DNA of 64,000 nt from Nageia nagi (taxonomy: Eukaryota > Pinophyta), in contig JBITNC010000001.1 of the NCBI GenBank assembly GCA_050084985.1, positions 203,732,001 to 203,796,000 of the forward strand, given 5' to 3'. Below, in pieces: positions 1 through 10,800 of the stretch. Numbering within the stretch: position 1 is the first letter of the stretch; every line of letters starts with the position of its first letter. The notes below the pieces were generated by a model. The model had not been told where the DNA came from. It saw nothing but the letters and a program-made list of their open reading frames with translations, and did not search any database. Made by a program: the position numbers and the translations under genes.

Positions 1-2031
1 CCAATAGGAACATTAGCTTCAGGATCCAAAAAAAGAGAAAAGTTATTGAATCATCTGGTTCACAACAACTTCAGTAAAAGTAAAAAGAAGCTTAAATCAA
101 AATAGCTACTGCTTCATGGGAGTCTTCTCCAAAGAAGACAAAAATAATCAGGTCTCTATCCAAAGAGCAACAAATCTTGGAAAATAAATAAGTGCCAAAA
201 AAGAAGGCATGTACTAATAAATCATCTGAGGTGATAAGCACTCAGATCCCTTCTCCCTAGGCGATAAGCAAAGATCAACCTAAACCAAGTACAAGAGAAA
301 TTGAATTGGTGGATGTAGAAGAAACTCATTAACTCCAAAGCACTAACATAATTATTTATCAAGATGCTCAAAAGGAAATAGGTGATGAAGTACAATAAGG
401 GGGAGGAAATGTTATGGGGATGGGTGGTACAATAGCAATAGGAGGTGATGCAGGCAGAGATGAAGATGATGATGATAAGGATCCGAATAAAAAGAAAGAC
501 TTTGGCCCAAAAGATAAGCCATCTAAAAAGAAAAGCACCTGGTAGATGAAGAAGAAGAGGATTTACAAATTATATCCTTTATAGAGAAAGCAACACAAAA
601 GCCTACTCAGGATACTCCAAGATCTACTTCAAGAGTAGATGTATCTTCCCATTCTTTAATTCCTTTTTCTAAAACCTCACAAGAGAAAATAAAAAGTATT
701 TTTTTCTACTCAAGTAGTAGACCCCATTGATTGGGAAACCTTTGTTAATAAACCCCCTATGCTCTTGGAGCAACACATGAGAATTTTGAGTAAAGTGACA
801 AAAACAAGGGATATTAGAATTTCCTAGATGCCTTTCAAAGAAGGTCAACTAGAAACAACACCCATGACTGTGATAAATATAAATATGTAGAGTGCTCCAA
901 CTATAGATCAGTCCAAGTTTTTGGTTAACACTTCTCTGGTGGTTGAAAAGAGTCTCCAATATATGGAGAACAAAACAGAGAAGTTAAATAATAAGATTGA
1001 TCAATATAAGGACTACTCCCAAAAAGATAAAATGATATCCAAGTTGTAGAATCAAAACAAAGAGTTAATTGAAAAATTGGCCAATCAAAATTCTGAGCAT
1101 GAAAAGAGCCTTGAAGAGGCTAAGGTTGAGCTGGAAAATATGAAGAAACAGATTGAAGACCTAAAGTCTTAAGCCACCATGATTGAAAAGGAAAAGGCTC
1201 AGTAGATAGAAGAGGAACTCAAAAAGATAATGGCAATAAATAAAGTCTTAAATGATGATAAGATCAAGTTGTTGGAGATTGCCAAGAATTTTAAGAAAAC
1301 CCTGATGGAGTAGATAAATGAAAAATTAGTTAGCCTATCCCAACTACATTTATTGAAGAATAAAATAGAACAAGTTGTCCAATAGTACATTACTCAAACC
1401 ACACTCCACAAACTAGCCTTATCAATCCTAAGATCAACAACCAAAGGGATGCAAAGTTAGCTTAGGGCCTTAAAAGAGAAAAATCTATCTACAATTACTC
1501 CAAGACCTAGACAAACCATTTTGAGAAGGACCAAGGATATCTGTGTTGCAAGATTTAGTGTTAATCATGGACTTGGAGAAATATTAATTAAAGACAGAGA
1601 TTAAGTTTGTAAATAGATTCTTTCATTCTTTAGTTCAATTAAAGGCTCTCAAATTGTGGGAAGAACCAAATGTATAGGGTAGCATCAATCTATGGGTGGT
1701 GAATACCAAATAATTTTTGGAACAATCATTTTTTGAGAAATAAATTTTAGACCTGCAAGCAATAAATGACTTGGCCTAGGAAGCACTATCAAGATTCTTG
1801 TATGTTGGAAGATTGGAGAATATGGTGATGAGATTCAGAGTAAATATAGTCAAATTACAAGCATGCCATGTTCTATCACAAGTGGATAATTAGGATCTAA
1901 AAGATTTGTATAAGAAGCTGTAGTCTCTGCTTCCTTCAAAATTAGTTCCACTGCCAGAAGTCCCACCAAAGGATGCATCTAGGAAAGTGAGTGAAAGTGG
2001 CCAATAAGGGTCTTATTCTTCAGTAGGCTGA
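1..2031 (+). pseudogene. ORF X copy E, decayed C-terminal part
   Basis: This is a degraded copy of an unrecognised repeated ORF that occurs five times in this window. About 1-550 reads as a charged stretch with an acidic patch (GRDEDDDDKD) followed by lysine-rich sequence, matching the linker of copies A and D. In 714-1393 one frame is open except for seven stops, six of them TAG, and encodes a heptad-rich coiled coil (for example KSLEEAKVELENMKKQIEDL). In 1606-2031 another frame reads through a C-terminal region ending in TGA and again carries mostly TAG/TAA stops where Gln codons would fit. The N-terminal third lies outside the window or is lost. No enzymatic motif is visible. Function is unknown; the copy number argues for a mobile-element ORF rather than a host gene. 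Assignment to the family rests on by-eye comparison. Confidence 0.6.
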
Positions 2032-3599
2032 AGACCCCAAGAGCCTCCAGAAGATTATTATTCTTTCAAAATTACACTTTGTAAGGATGGTAACATTCTG
2101 CTATTCCTTTATTCTTTCATTCATTTATTCTTTCTCAATAAGATCCATGATTTTAATTCTCATTTCTTACTCCCCTTTAATTATTTTATAAGTATTATAA
2201 TTACTATATAGTCTTTATACTTAGTCATTTTTGTCAAATTTTGTTAAGTCTATGAAAGTTCGGGTACTGTCGATGTTTACGAATCATAATTGATATGTTT
2301 GATAACTTAATCATCTTTTTTATGAGAAGCGGGTGTTGTTGTGTAAATAAGTCTCGTACATTTGTTGCAACACACTTGGGTCTTTTCCAATAATTGTACA
2401 TAGCTTTAAGGTTGAAAGGTAGCTTTATTTTGTCTAAGTCATGTTCGGGAAGTAATGTAACATGTAAAGGAAGCAAATGTCTAACTCCAAATCCATGTTT
2501 TAAAGGAGTTCAAGTTTGTAAAATTTAAGTCTTGTAAATCTAGGTACTCTTTTCAGGCAGTGTTGTAAATATGAATCATTATTGAGTCAAAAAAATCAAT
2601 GGGTAATGATCTAGATCCCATGGATTTACAAAAGAAAAGTTGTATCGTACACCAAGAATTAGTGGGCACTGAGTTAGTCCATCAGCAAGTGTTACTGAAG
2701 GACCAAGTAGCAAGAGATATTTCAGTAAGTTCATTATGTAGAACCCATTGATTTTGAGTGATGATGTCACACCTTTTGTTGAAAATCGATAGGCGATAAG
2801 GCGATTCCCAATCAATCAAAAGATGTCGCCAGAGCAAATAAGACCCACTATACTAAGAAGAAAACTGTGAGATAAGGGAAACACCTGGGTCCACTTAATC
2901 ATGAGTGTTTGACCCTAGGGTCTCTATCAATGTGCCAACTATGACTAATTTCCACATGATAATAGCAATTCTTCCTTGGGTTTCAATGTTATATATTCAT
3001 TGCCCTTACAGTTTTTGCTATCCATAAATACAATGATTTTCATAAAAGGTTGTAGAGAGTTAGATGGGTATCGACAGAGCACAAAGACAAATTGTACCGA
3101 TCAAGTCAGTAGACCATATCATGAAAAATCAGCTATAGTTGCAACAAGATGCAGTCAAAGACAAATCAAAGAGATTACAGCTAAGAAGGTACAAAAGTTC
3201 AGAGTCTACAAATTCCCAAACATTGGCATTGATTGTACTAAGTTACTATACAATCTAGCATAGTTATAGATTGATGTTGTACATTTGTAAATAGTTCTTT
3301 GTTTTCTTCTTAGTCAATAGGGTAATTAATGGTAGTAATGATGGACAACCACCTAATTATAAATATATTCATATAAGAACTGTTGGAGGTCCAAAAGGTC
3401 AAACATTTTAGCAAGGTTGCCCAATGTATGAAATGCTTTCATATAAGATAATACAATACAATGATACTTTGTCCTTTGCAATTTGTGGCTATTTATTATA
3501 TCTTATTAATATTATGTATGAAACGTTGTCTTAAGTCGTGGCTATGTATTGCGACTACAAGACCTGTAGATTCCTACATTGAAATTCTTGAAATAGGGT
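2032..3599. other. AT-rich spacer, no gene recognised
   Basis: No ORF here has a recognisable domain. The stretch is T-rich near 2080-2230 and could be the 3' flank of copy E. I saw no repeat structure worth naming. Confidence 0.5.
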
Positions 3600-3639
3600 C
3601 CGGGGTATTCTAATTATTATCCTAAGATCACCTAAATGT

Positions 3640-4443
3640 CCCCGGAGCCATTCCGGAATAAATAAACAGCCGGAGTCAGTGAATAAAGCCCTCCGGAATG
3701 AAAAGAAGAGGTCGCGGAGAAAAGATAGTCATATTTTGGCGAAGACCGAATTCCGGAACAAGATGACGTCTGCAAGGAGTAACTTCGTATCCGGAGCCTT
3801 CGGGTAAAGCATTCCGGAAAAATAAGAAGGTGACATCAGCAAGGATGGACGAGGTTCACAATTGCAAAGGACTCCGGAGTCCGGAGGAGATGACGCCAGC
3901 AAGTAGTGACTTAGTAGCCGGAGCCATAAAGGAAAACATTCCGGAGGAAAGAAAGATGACGTCACAGGTGAAACGACGTTCGCATTTTGATGGAACCGGA
4001 GTCCGGAGATGACGAGTCATCAAAGGTAACTAGAAGGCCCGGAATCTGTGCATGGAGCATTCCGGACATATGAAGGCGATGTCACAGGTAGAACAGTGTT
4101 CATATCTTGCAGGAAATCAGACTCCGGAAGCAATGAAGTCTACACCGTCTTATCCGGAAGGCGAAGCGTTCCGGAGGTCCGGAAATGACGTCACATGGAA
4201 AGGCAAAGTCTACATCCGGAAGGGAAACCGGAGCCCGGAACAGATGACATCAGCAAAAAGAAGATTAGTATCCGGAACCAGCGAGCGAGAAATTCCGGAG
4301 ATTCAAAGGTGATGTCACAAGGAGATATAAAGTTTACAATCATAAAGCAAACCGGAGCCCGGAATGGATGACATCATCAAGGAGTGACTTAGTGTCCGGA
4401 GCCAATGGAATGAAGAATTCCGGAGACTTGAAGCTGACGTCAG
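3640..4443 (+). repeat. tandem array of ~120-bp units with TGACGTCA and TCCGGA motifs
   Basis: Diverged units begin with GATGAC-type sequence near 3763, 3888, 4010, 4130, 4246 and 4368, spaced about 117-125 bp. Most carry two TTCCGGA-type palindromes and a TGACGTCA or close variant. Exact TGACGTCA occurs at 3957-3964, 4186-4193 and 4435-4442, with TGACGTC at 3764-3770. TGACGTCA is the core bound by plant TGA/CREB-type bZIP factors. The array ends about 300 bp upstream of a TATA box, as upstream activating repeats would. The short ORFs here are read-through of the repeat and are not genes. Confidence 0.7.
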
Positions 4444-4738
4444 GTGAAGGGGAAAAGATTAACATTTGGAATTAAGACCACGTCAAGAGGAAAACAGGCC
4501 CGCAACGAAAGATCAAAGAGTCAGAGTCGGAGAATTGAACATCCCGGGAGAGAGAGAGAGAAGTCTGCAAAATTCCAGAGCGCCATCATCAAGGGAATCG
4601 AATTATCAGCAATCTGCCCCATTTTGTAACAGTCGGCCAAGTGTCATATGTAGTTGATAGCAGTTCAAGAAGGCCGGAATCTTGCGGCCGTTTTTGTAAA
4701 CGTTTCCGTTCTGTAACCTTGTAACTGTTGTTAATACA

Positions 4739-4760
4739 GTATAAATATATGAAAATAAAG
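4739..4760 (+). promoter_or_regulatory. TATA box with adjacent AATAAA-like signal
   Basis: TATAAATATA follows the bZIP-motif array and is followed within about 15 bp by an AATAAA hexamer. TATA then polyadenylation signal is the usual arrangement at the U3/R boundary of plant LTRs. Start-site data are needed to confirm use. Confidence 0.5.
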
Positions 4761-5103
4761 AGAAACTAGGGTCGGAAGCCTAGTATTGCCCTTTTCATTT
4801 GTTCTCGAAGACCTGTAGCTTCAGTCCGGTACTATGAAACCATCTTGACCTTTCTTGTCTAGCACTCGTAATTGTTATTCTTAATTTGGTTACATTGTGG
4901 CAGCTTAGCTTGTTTCCTGAGTAATAGTTGCGGGTTGCTAGTATAACTGTGTCTGCTACATGGTAGAGTAGAAGCTGGGGAGCTATTCAGAGAGTGAGGA
5001 CTTGTTCTGTGGCTGCGACACTAGATTCAGGCCAAGGTTTCGCATACTGCGAAAGCCTGCGCTGAACTAGTGATCTACCCCTTTGCTTTCTCTCTCGTTA
5101 CCC

Positions 5104-5157
5104 TATCCTTTTATCCCTTTCCTGTTACTCTATCCTTTTATCCCTTTCCTGTTACTC
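5104..5157 (+). repeat. perfect 27-bp tandem duplication
   Basis: Two identical 27-bp pyrimidine-rich copies (5104-5130 and 5131-5157) are followed by looser CTTTT/TTACTC units to about 5280 and again near 5510-5560. They lie in the presumed downstream part of the LTR-like region. Confidence 0.8.
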
Positions 5158-5724
5158 TCATCCTTTTGCTTACATTCCTCGCACCCTGTCCTTTTTATTT
5201 CCTCTCTTGTTACCCTTACTCTTTTGCTTTAATCTCTCGCACTCTGTTCTTTTTATCTCTTTCCAGTTACTTTTTCTATACCCAATGGATAAGGAACCGG
5301 CCTTCTCCGGAGATCAGGCTGCGTCCTACAGTCTGTTCGTGAACTACTTTGGTTAAGATTGTTCCAGGCGCACATATTACACAATCTCAATCAACAAGAC
5401 CCTAAGAGTAAGATAGTTTTACTATTCCTAATCTTGGCTATGGATTGCTACTTGTGTGGTAATGCCTAGGCTAATTAGTTTCAGTTTACTTTTTGTAGTT
5501 CATTTTTCTATCTCTTTCCTGTTACTTTTATTTTTTCATCTCTTTCCAATTACTTTTGACCTTTACCATAGACAAGAATCGGCCTATAATTCAGAGATAG
5601 AGCAAAAAACCCCATGAGCGCATTGTCCCACCACTTTTTGCTCTTTCAATAACCCTACTATTGCAGGCAATGGAGAACATGATTGTGCCAAACCTTTAAG
5701 GTTATGTTATACTGATCAACCGTT

Positions 5725-6330
5725 ACTGTAGTCCCCTAGCCTTTGATTTGTCCAAGTATAGGAAAATTCATGGAGATCTACATCTAGAAGAGCATTCAAA
5801 TCCATAAAATCTCTAAATTCCAACATATCATCCATTATATCCTAAGATCCCCCTATTTTATTAGCTACATTAAGGTGGATATTGAAATCTCCTAACACTA
5901 CCCAATGAATTCCAGCAAAGGTTACTCTCATCTCACTAGGATTTTTCCATAAAGTTTTCCTACCTGTAGGTTTATCAAGTGCATAAACATTGGTTAGAAT
6001 ATAGTCTTCACTAGAAATCCTATTATGACAAAAAAGGCTAATTGACCATAAGATCACTCTTTCTTCTATAACTTGATCATTCCACAAAATTAAAAGTCCA
6101 CTAGATAGACCTTTTGCCTTATTAAAAGCTATTTCAGCTTCTCTCCAAATTCTATTTTTAAAAGGAACTATTTTATCTCTCAACATCTTCATTTCTTGTA
6201 AAATAATTATATAGGGTTTATGGTTTTTCTTTAGGTCATAGAGTTCCCTCGTCTTAACAATGTTATGACCTTTATTATTCGAGATAGTACCTTCATCGAT
6301 TACCTCTATTCCCTTGATCCTTGCTCCCAA
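5725..6330 (-). pseudogene. LINE ORF2 endonuclease (EEP) fragment
   Basis: This fragment encodes the N-terminal apurinic-like endonuclease of an L1-type LINE, which nicks target DNA to prime reverse transcription. The open frame 6330-5842 shows the catalytic-fold markers IIILQEMK (LQE type), GLLILWND and WVVLGDFNIH (GDFN). After one stop the same frame continues with EFSYTWTNQRLGD, matching the domain's late (F)TW(S)N(R)R motif. Homology fades near 5725, before the final SDH motif. The normal start motif (WNIRG) is not clear; the visible region begins about 30 residues before LQE. The domain is incomplete and cannot be functional. Confidence 0.85.
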
Positions 6331-7830
6331 AATTTAGAATTGTTTGAGTGTCGTTAGCTATTTCCTTGGCTACCTCTTTCTAAAGTTTGATCGAGCTACT
6401 AAGCTTATCCCTAGAACCAAAGCTCCATCCTCCTATATTTGCACTAGCTCTAGCTACACTCCAAGTTAGGACTTTATTCTTCTATGATCTTGGAGTAACT
6501 TTTACCGTAATATTGTTATAATCAATTATAAATATATCCTCATTAAGATTCTCAATAAGTTCAAACCTATTTGAAGTGAGGATCTCTTCTTGAATGAATT
6601 GTCCTTAGAGCTCCAAGGTTGTGCAAGGGACTCTTTCTTCTTCTTCTCTCTATGTCTCATAAGCCTTTCTTGTTCCTTCGGCCCATAAAGGGGGATCATA
6701 TAATCACTTTTCCTTTTCCACCTTCAATATTTGTAGTTGGTTGCTCGAAGCAAGGGCCTTCCTTCTAAGAATAAGGGGGGCTTTTATTACTCATATCCTG
6801 AGGGGCAACTTTTTTCTCATAATGGGCTTTAGGTCGCCATTGCATGTTGGGTTGTTGAAAAACTTTCTTTGCTAAGTAGCGAATACTCTAGTGAACAAAT
6901 TTGTTACAATCATTAATCTTAAATGAGGTATTTTCATACTCAAATTCCTAAGTATAAGTTCCAAAAATTGTATCTAGATTTATTGTTTTGGGGAGATCTT
7001 TACTAAGATCAACCATAACACAAATTCAAGTTGCAAGCAATTTAGATTTGCTAATAGTTTTTGGATCAATCACCATTAGCTCTCCTATTTTATTAGCCAT
7101 TCTTGCTAGAATTTGTTCATGCCAATACAACAATAGAAGCCCTAGCATACAAACCCAAATAAGTGCTAAGTCTAATTATTGGGTTAAAGGGTTGAACTTT
7201 GAGCTCCACCTTTTCAAAAACAATTAATTCTCTTTTCCCATAAAACCAAGGTCCTCCATGTAGGATTCAATCTAGATCTTGTGGATAATGGAACTTAACT
7301 AGAAAAAAGCTTTTGGGTAAAGCTTTGATTTCCACTTTCAAACGTGATCTCTAGTTTTGCAAGGCCCATCTTCTAATTTCTTCTAGTTTCGACCTAACCC
7401 CATGAATTTAACCACTACCAAGTCTTTCTTTTGTCCATCACGTAATTAATCAAAGAGTCAAGGACAAAGAGCCTACCATTTGAGGGTTTAAGATTAAAAT
7501 AAGCATCATGCAAACACTGCTTACCTCTAAACACATTGATCCATGATTGCCACCATGGACTCGAGTCCAATCTCCCATCCCCTTAGTGGGACTCTATAAC
7601 TTGATCTTTCATCCTTGTTCACTATTACACTTATTATGTCAAAAGCTGATTTTTGTCCATCTACTCCTTTACCTAGGAATCATCCATTAAAGATGCTCCC
7701 AATCAAGAAGATAGAGCCTATCCTTGTCCTCTTCTTCCAAATGAATCATTTTTACCTTGTGATTGCTAGTCTAAATTGTCTCCTTACACACCCTATAACT
7801 AGAATTTGAAGCTCCATAGCCTCGATCCAC
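6331..7830 (-). pseudogene. LINE ORF1 (DUF4283/zinc-knuckle type), decayed
   Basis: Minus-strand frames encode the gag-like nucleic-acid-binding protein of plant L1 elements. Recognisable pieces in order are KSFFLVKFHYPQDLD and LHGGPWFYGKREL (about 7220-7340), then LPLLYWHEQILARMANKIG and IDPKTISKSKLLAT, then VDLSKDLPKTINLDTIFGTY and a Cys-poor remnant of the zinc knuckle (NDCNKFVH) near 6900. The pieces lie in at least two frames with several stops. The 5' end is uncertain; a methionine near 7815 is possible. I see no sign that the host gene has recruited this sequence. Confidence 0.8.
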
Positions 7831-8069
7831 TCATTCGCTCACCAGTTTTACTTAATACACTTTTATTCTAATAAATAAGAAATAATAGTTAATGTAGTCT
7901 AATCTTTTGCTTTCGCTTTTGACATTTACATCAAAATTTTCTTATTTCAGTAAATTCACTTGAGTGCAAATCTTCCCACCTGAACTGGCTTGCGCTGGAT
8001 TTCAAAAAAGGGCATGGCCCTAAATTGACTCATTCCTACACATAAAGTCTCGGCAGGTGCCATTTATTA
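7831..8069 (+). promoter_or_regulatory. 5' flank of the SPOUT1-like gene
   Basis: This is the only non-LINE sequence between the LINE remnant and the start codon. There is no convincing TATA box. An in-frame TAA at 8043-8045 precedes the ATG. A TTATTTCAG near 7950 could be the acceptor of a 5'UTR intron, in which case the real promoter lies further upstream, beyond the LINE. Confidence 0.35.
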
Positions 8070-8429
8070 ATGGAAGACTCCGTTTATATGAAGCAGCTGA
8101 AGAAGAGACTAGCAGAAGAGGACTACAACCACCACCAGCAGCAGAAGAGACCAGAAGAAGAAGAGGACTATAGCCGGAGGAACAAGAAAAATAAGAGACT
8201 AGAGGAGGACTACAAGCACATGAAGAAGAAAAACAAGAGACCAGAAGAACAAATGGACCACAGCCTGAAGAAGAAGAAGAAGAAGAAGAAGAAAACATCA
8301 CATCATGAGGACATGGACAGAGGCAAAGCCGACACTGCGGAAGAAGCAGGAGTAGGTGCAACCACAGTAAGCATAGCAGTAGCAGGGTCCATCGTGGAGA
8401 ACGCCCAGTCCTCTGAACTTGCTACACGG
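8070..8429 (+). CDS. SPOUT1-like: SPOUT1/C9orf114-like RNA methyltransferase, exon 1
   Basis: First coding exon, 120 codons, of a SPOUT-fold RNA methyltransferase of the C9orf114/SPOUT1 family (plant homologues are annotated as putative methyltransferase; the human protein, also called CENP-32, has been linked to 28S rRNA methylation). Residues 1-95 are Lys/Glu-rich and probably nuclear or nucleolar in targeting, with a run of nine lysines. Residues about 98-120 begin the catalytic domain with VSIAVAGSIVENAQ and SELATR, closely matching the family. ATG 8070 is the first after an in-frame TAA at 8043. The exon ends CGG followed by donor GTGGGC, phase 0, and joins exon 2 as ELATR-LAGQIARAA, as expected. 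This is the only intact host coding sequence I recognise in the window. Confidence 0.88.
8266..8300 (+). repeat. coding (AAG/GAA)n microsatellite
   Basis: A trinucleotide run inside exon 1 encodes nine consecutive lysines. Slippage would change length in frame. The antisense reading gives a spurious Ser-rich ORF. Confidence 0.85.
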
Positions 8430-8523
8430 GTGGGCTACTGCTCTTATTGCTATTACTATTACATGAGGATTAGATTGGTTTGTGTTGTTTAAGCGACATT
8501 GCATTGTATTTCGGATTGTGCAG
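8430..8523 (+). other. intron 1 of the SPOUT1-like gene (94 bp)
   Basis: GTGGGC donor, TTGTGCAG acceptor, T-rich throughout, phase 0. Its small size contrasts with the other introns. Confidence 0.85.
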
Positions 8524-8571
8524 CTGGCGGGACAGATAGCAAGGGCGGCTACAATTTTCAGAATTGACGAG
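8524..8571 (+). CDS. SPOUT1-like: SPOUT1-like methyltransferase, exon 2
   Basis: A 48-bp exon, 16 codons, encoding LAGQIARAATIFRIDE. This is a highly conserved block of the C9orf114/SPOUT1 family, immediately after the SELATR motif of exon 1 and before VVFDxK-type sequence in exon 3. Acceptor CAG at 8521-8523 and donor GTGAGC at 8572 keep phase 0. It is too short for ordinary ORF finding and was recognised from the peptide and splice sites. In the family fold it belongs to the first part of the catalytic Rossmann-like knot domain. Confidence 0.9.
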
Positions 8572-10385
8572 GTGAGCCCTACCTTTGCAAGTGAGGATTA
8601 GCTTTGGAAAATGTTATTATGGTGGGGGGATGCATTTTGCAAAAAGGATTTGCAAGTAGCTCACATGACAATCATATTGCGCCCTGAGGAGTTTTAGTAC
8701 TCGGAGAGATGTTTGTCATAGATTCAATCATTTTGTATGGCTAAGTATTAATAAAGCCTACTTCCCTGCGGAGGTTCGTGCTTTAGGAGATTTTCTGCAT
8801 GATATATGCTTTATCTAGATGTGCGAAATTTTTTGTTGATTCTTTTGTTTGCATAAAAGCTCACCTATATTTTGAACCAGTTTAACCTTGCCATATTTGA
8901 ATACGTATACTTCCAAGTTTATGATATATTCTTCACTTGTTTTACCCCCAAGTAGGTAAACATGTCCCACCAAACTGATCCAAGGGATTTTGCTTGAAAC
9001 AATGCCCTTCATGCCTAGAATTCTTTTATTTTTGAAATTGCCTGCTTTCTCTATGCATTCTAGGAGTCGTCTGTGCCACCAATAAAATCACCATTCTATT
9101 CTGCCATACTAGAATTCTCTTCAAACAGCAACTTGGGTGCCACGAACATGGTCATTGGAAGAATACATTTACCGTAATCCATATACCTTACATGTCACCA
9201 CACTTGTCAAAAACACCTGGCTATTAGGTTGTTTCATTGATCAAGATACAGGGAGATAGCCAAGGCACCGTATGACAATGCACCCCCATTTCCTTCGTTA
9301 TGATTGAAACAATGTTTTTGCCATTAGCCAGAAGCTGATAAGTTTGTTTTCATGTAGGTAGAGCACATTAAAATTCGAATTAGAGATGATTTTTTTTGTT
9401 GGTATACTATAAATGATTATGTGCAGTCAATTCCTCGCCAACTTCAAACACTCTCATAATGTTCTCGACTGGCATTTTTAGTTTCACGAGCAACTTTAGT
9501 CAAGTCATTGCCTGAGAACCAAGAAAGTGTTCGTAGCACTAATTTCATTTGGGCTACAATGGAAGAAGAGGAGTTCTATTGAGTTTCCTAACTTCTGTTA
9601 ATAGATTTATTGGGCCATTGTTCTGAGTCTTCTGACCTATCTTGATGTTTGCAGTGCACTATTTTGAGTCAACATTTGACATTCATGAGAAGTCATCTGA
9701 CTGGGCTTGGGGGTAAAACACAACCAAATAGCTCATCATGAACTTAAAAAGATATGAAGCAATTGATCATTCAAATATAATTTGCATTACTTTACAACAC
9801 TGTCACATGTTTTGGGTCCTGTCATGGTAGGGCTACATAATAAACCGGACCTAGCCAATAATCTATACAATCTCTAGGCTTTTCTTGTCAACCAAATGCT
9901 CTATAGTAGTTCTATATCACTCTCAAAATACTAGACATACTTCTAGTCCAAATTAGCCTTCATTTTTCGAGTCTCTCCATCAGTCATCGACTACATCCCA
10001 TGGATCTTAACTATCATTATAACTATACAACATTTTTACGTTGCTGTCACTTTTCTGTTGCAAATACTAGGGGTAGCTCTCTTTATTTCTGTTATACACT
10101 TTCAAAGTGCTCTACCTCAACTCTTTACAACCACCTCACCTTCATGCATAATTACAAATTGTGACAACTAGTTTTAAGGTAGTTTACTTCCCTCATATGG
10201 GGTTTATACCTAACATAACTATTTCTGCCAACGCAATATATCAATTACAAGTGCTCACACATGGTGGTTATGATTCTTCATCAAACCACCCATTTGTTAA
10301 ATTTACATTTGGTGGATGAGCTAGCTCACAACATACTAGGTGTTGCAAGTTCATGGAAGTTGGTTAGGATTCTCAAACTCATCTC

Positions 10386-10800
10386 CTCTTAACCACTTGA
10401 TTTGCTACATATTTATAAAAGATAGAATCTTCATGATGATAAATAAGTGTCAAGATCACATCTGAAGGTTCAGCATCACATATTTCAACACATGTTTTGA
10501 ATTAGTACAAAGAAGTCTGTCATGCCTTGGGTGATTCTCACCAAATGTTTTTGAGGGGCTTTTTATACTATTGAAATCATCAGTTATGATTACTTTTTTT
10601 TGAGGAAATTTAAGATAGATTTGATGAAATTGCTAAGGGTTGCCCATAATGCATTCCTTTCTTCCCTTGTTTTTTGTCCACAAACACTTATAGTGCAGCA
10701 GACAATATCCGATTTACAATTTCTTGCTTTGGCTGCAATCCAATTCCTTTCTTTGTCAATGAAGTGACATCCATTGCTGCTGCATTCCAACAGCTAATTT
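10386..10800 (-). pseudogene. LINE endonuclease fragment
   Basis: Minus-strand reading gives HFIDKERNWIAAKARNCKSD, VCCTISV and NALWATLSNFIK, then after a frameshift VIITDDFNSIKSPSKTFG. This is the middle of an L1-type EEP domain including a degenerate GDFN motif (DDFN) and the following RSPSE-like segment. Both ends are cut off, and no neighbouring RT is visible. It is too diverged to link to either of the other LINE remnants. Confidence 0.6.

Larger units (their letters stand above)
3600..5640 (+). repeat. LTR/promoter-like region
   Basis: The region is more GC-rich than its flanks. It contains a tandem enhancer-like array, a TATA box with a polyadenylation-like AATAAA just downstream, and a pyrimidine-rich tail with short tandem repeats. 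This order resembles U3-R-U5 of a retrotransposon LTR. I could not define exact ends, a primer-binding site, a target duplication or a partner LTR. A host promoter is the alternative, but no gene starts directly downstream. Confidence 0.4.
5725..7830 (-). mobile_element. L1-type LINE remnant (ORF1 plus start of ORF2)
   Basis: Reading leftward on the minus strand, an ORF1 with an RNA-binding DUF4283-like domain is followed by an ORF2 endonuclease that stops inside the domain. No reverse transcriptase or poly(A) tail follows, so the 3' portion is missing. Many stops and frameshifts show it is dead. Its 5' limit lies within about 250 bp of the host gene start codon. Confidence 0.8.

Noticed and set aside
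4052-4312. Open frames across the TGACGTCA array
   Set aside because: They read through a tandem DNA repeat. Repeat units are not multiples of three and no domain is seen.
8020-8361. Open frame of 113 codons on the minus strand, Ser/Leu/Cys-rich
   Set aside because: It is the antisense of exon 1 and its AAG repeats.
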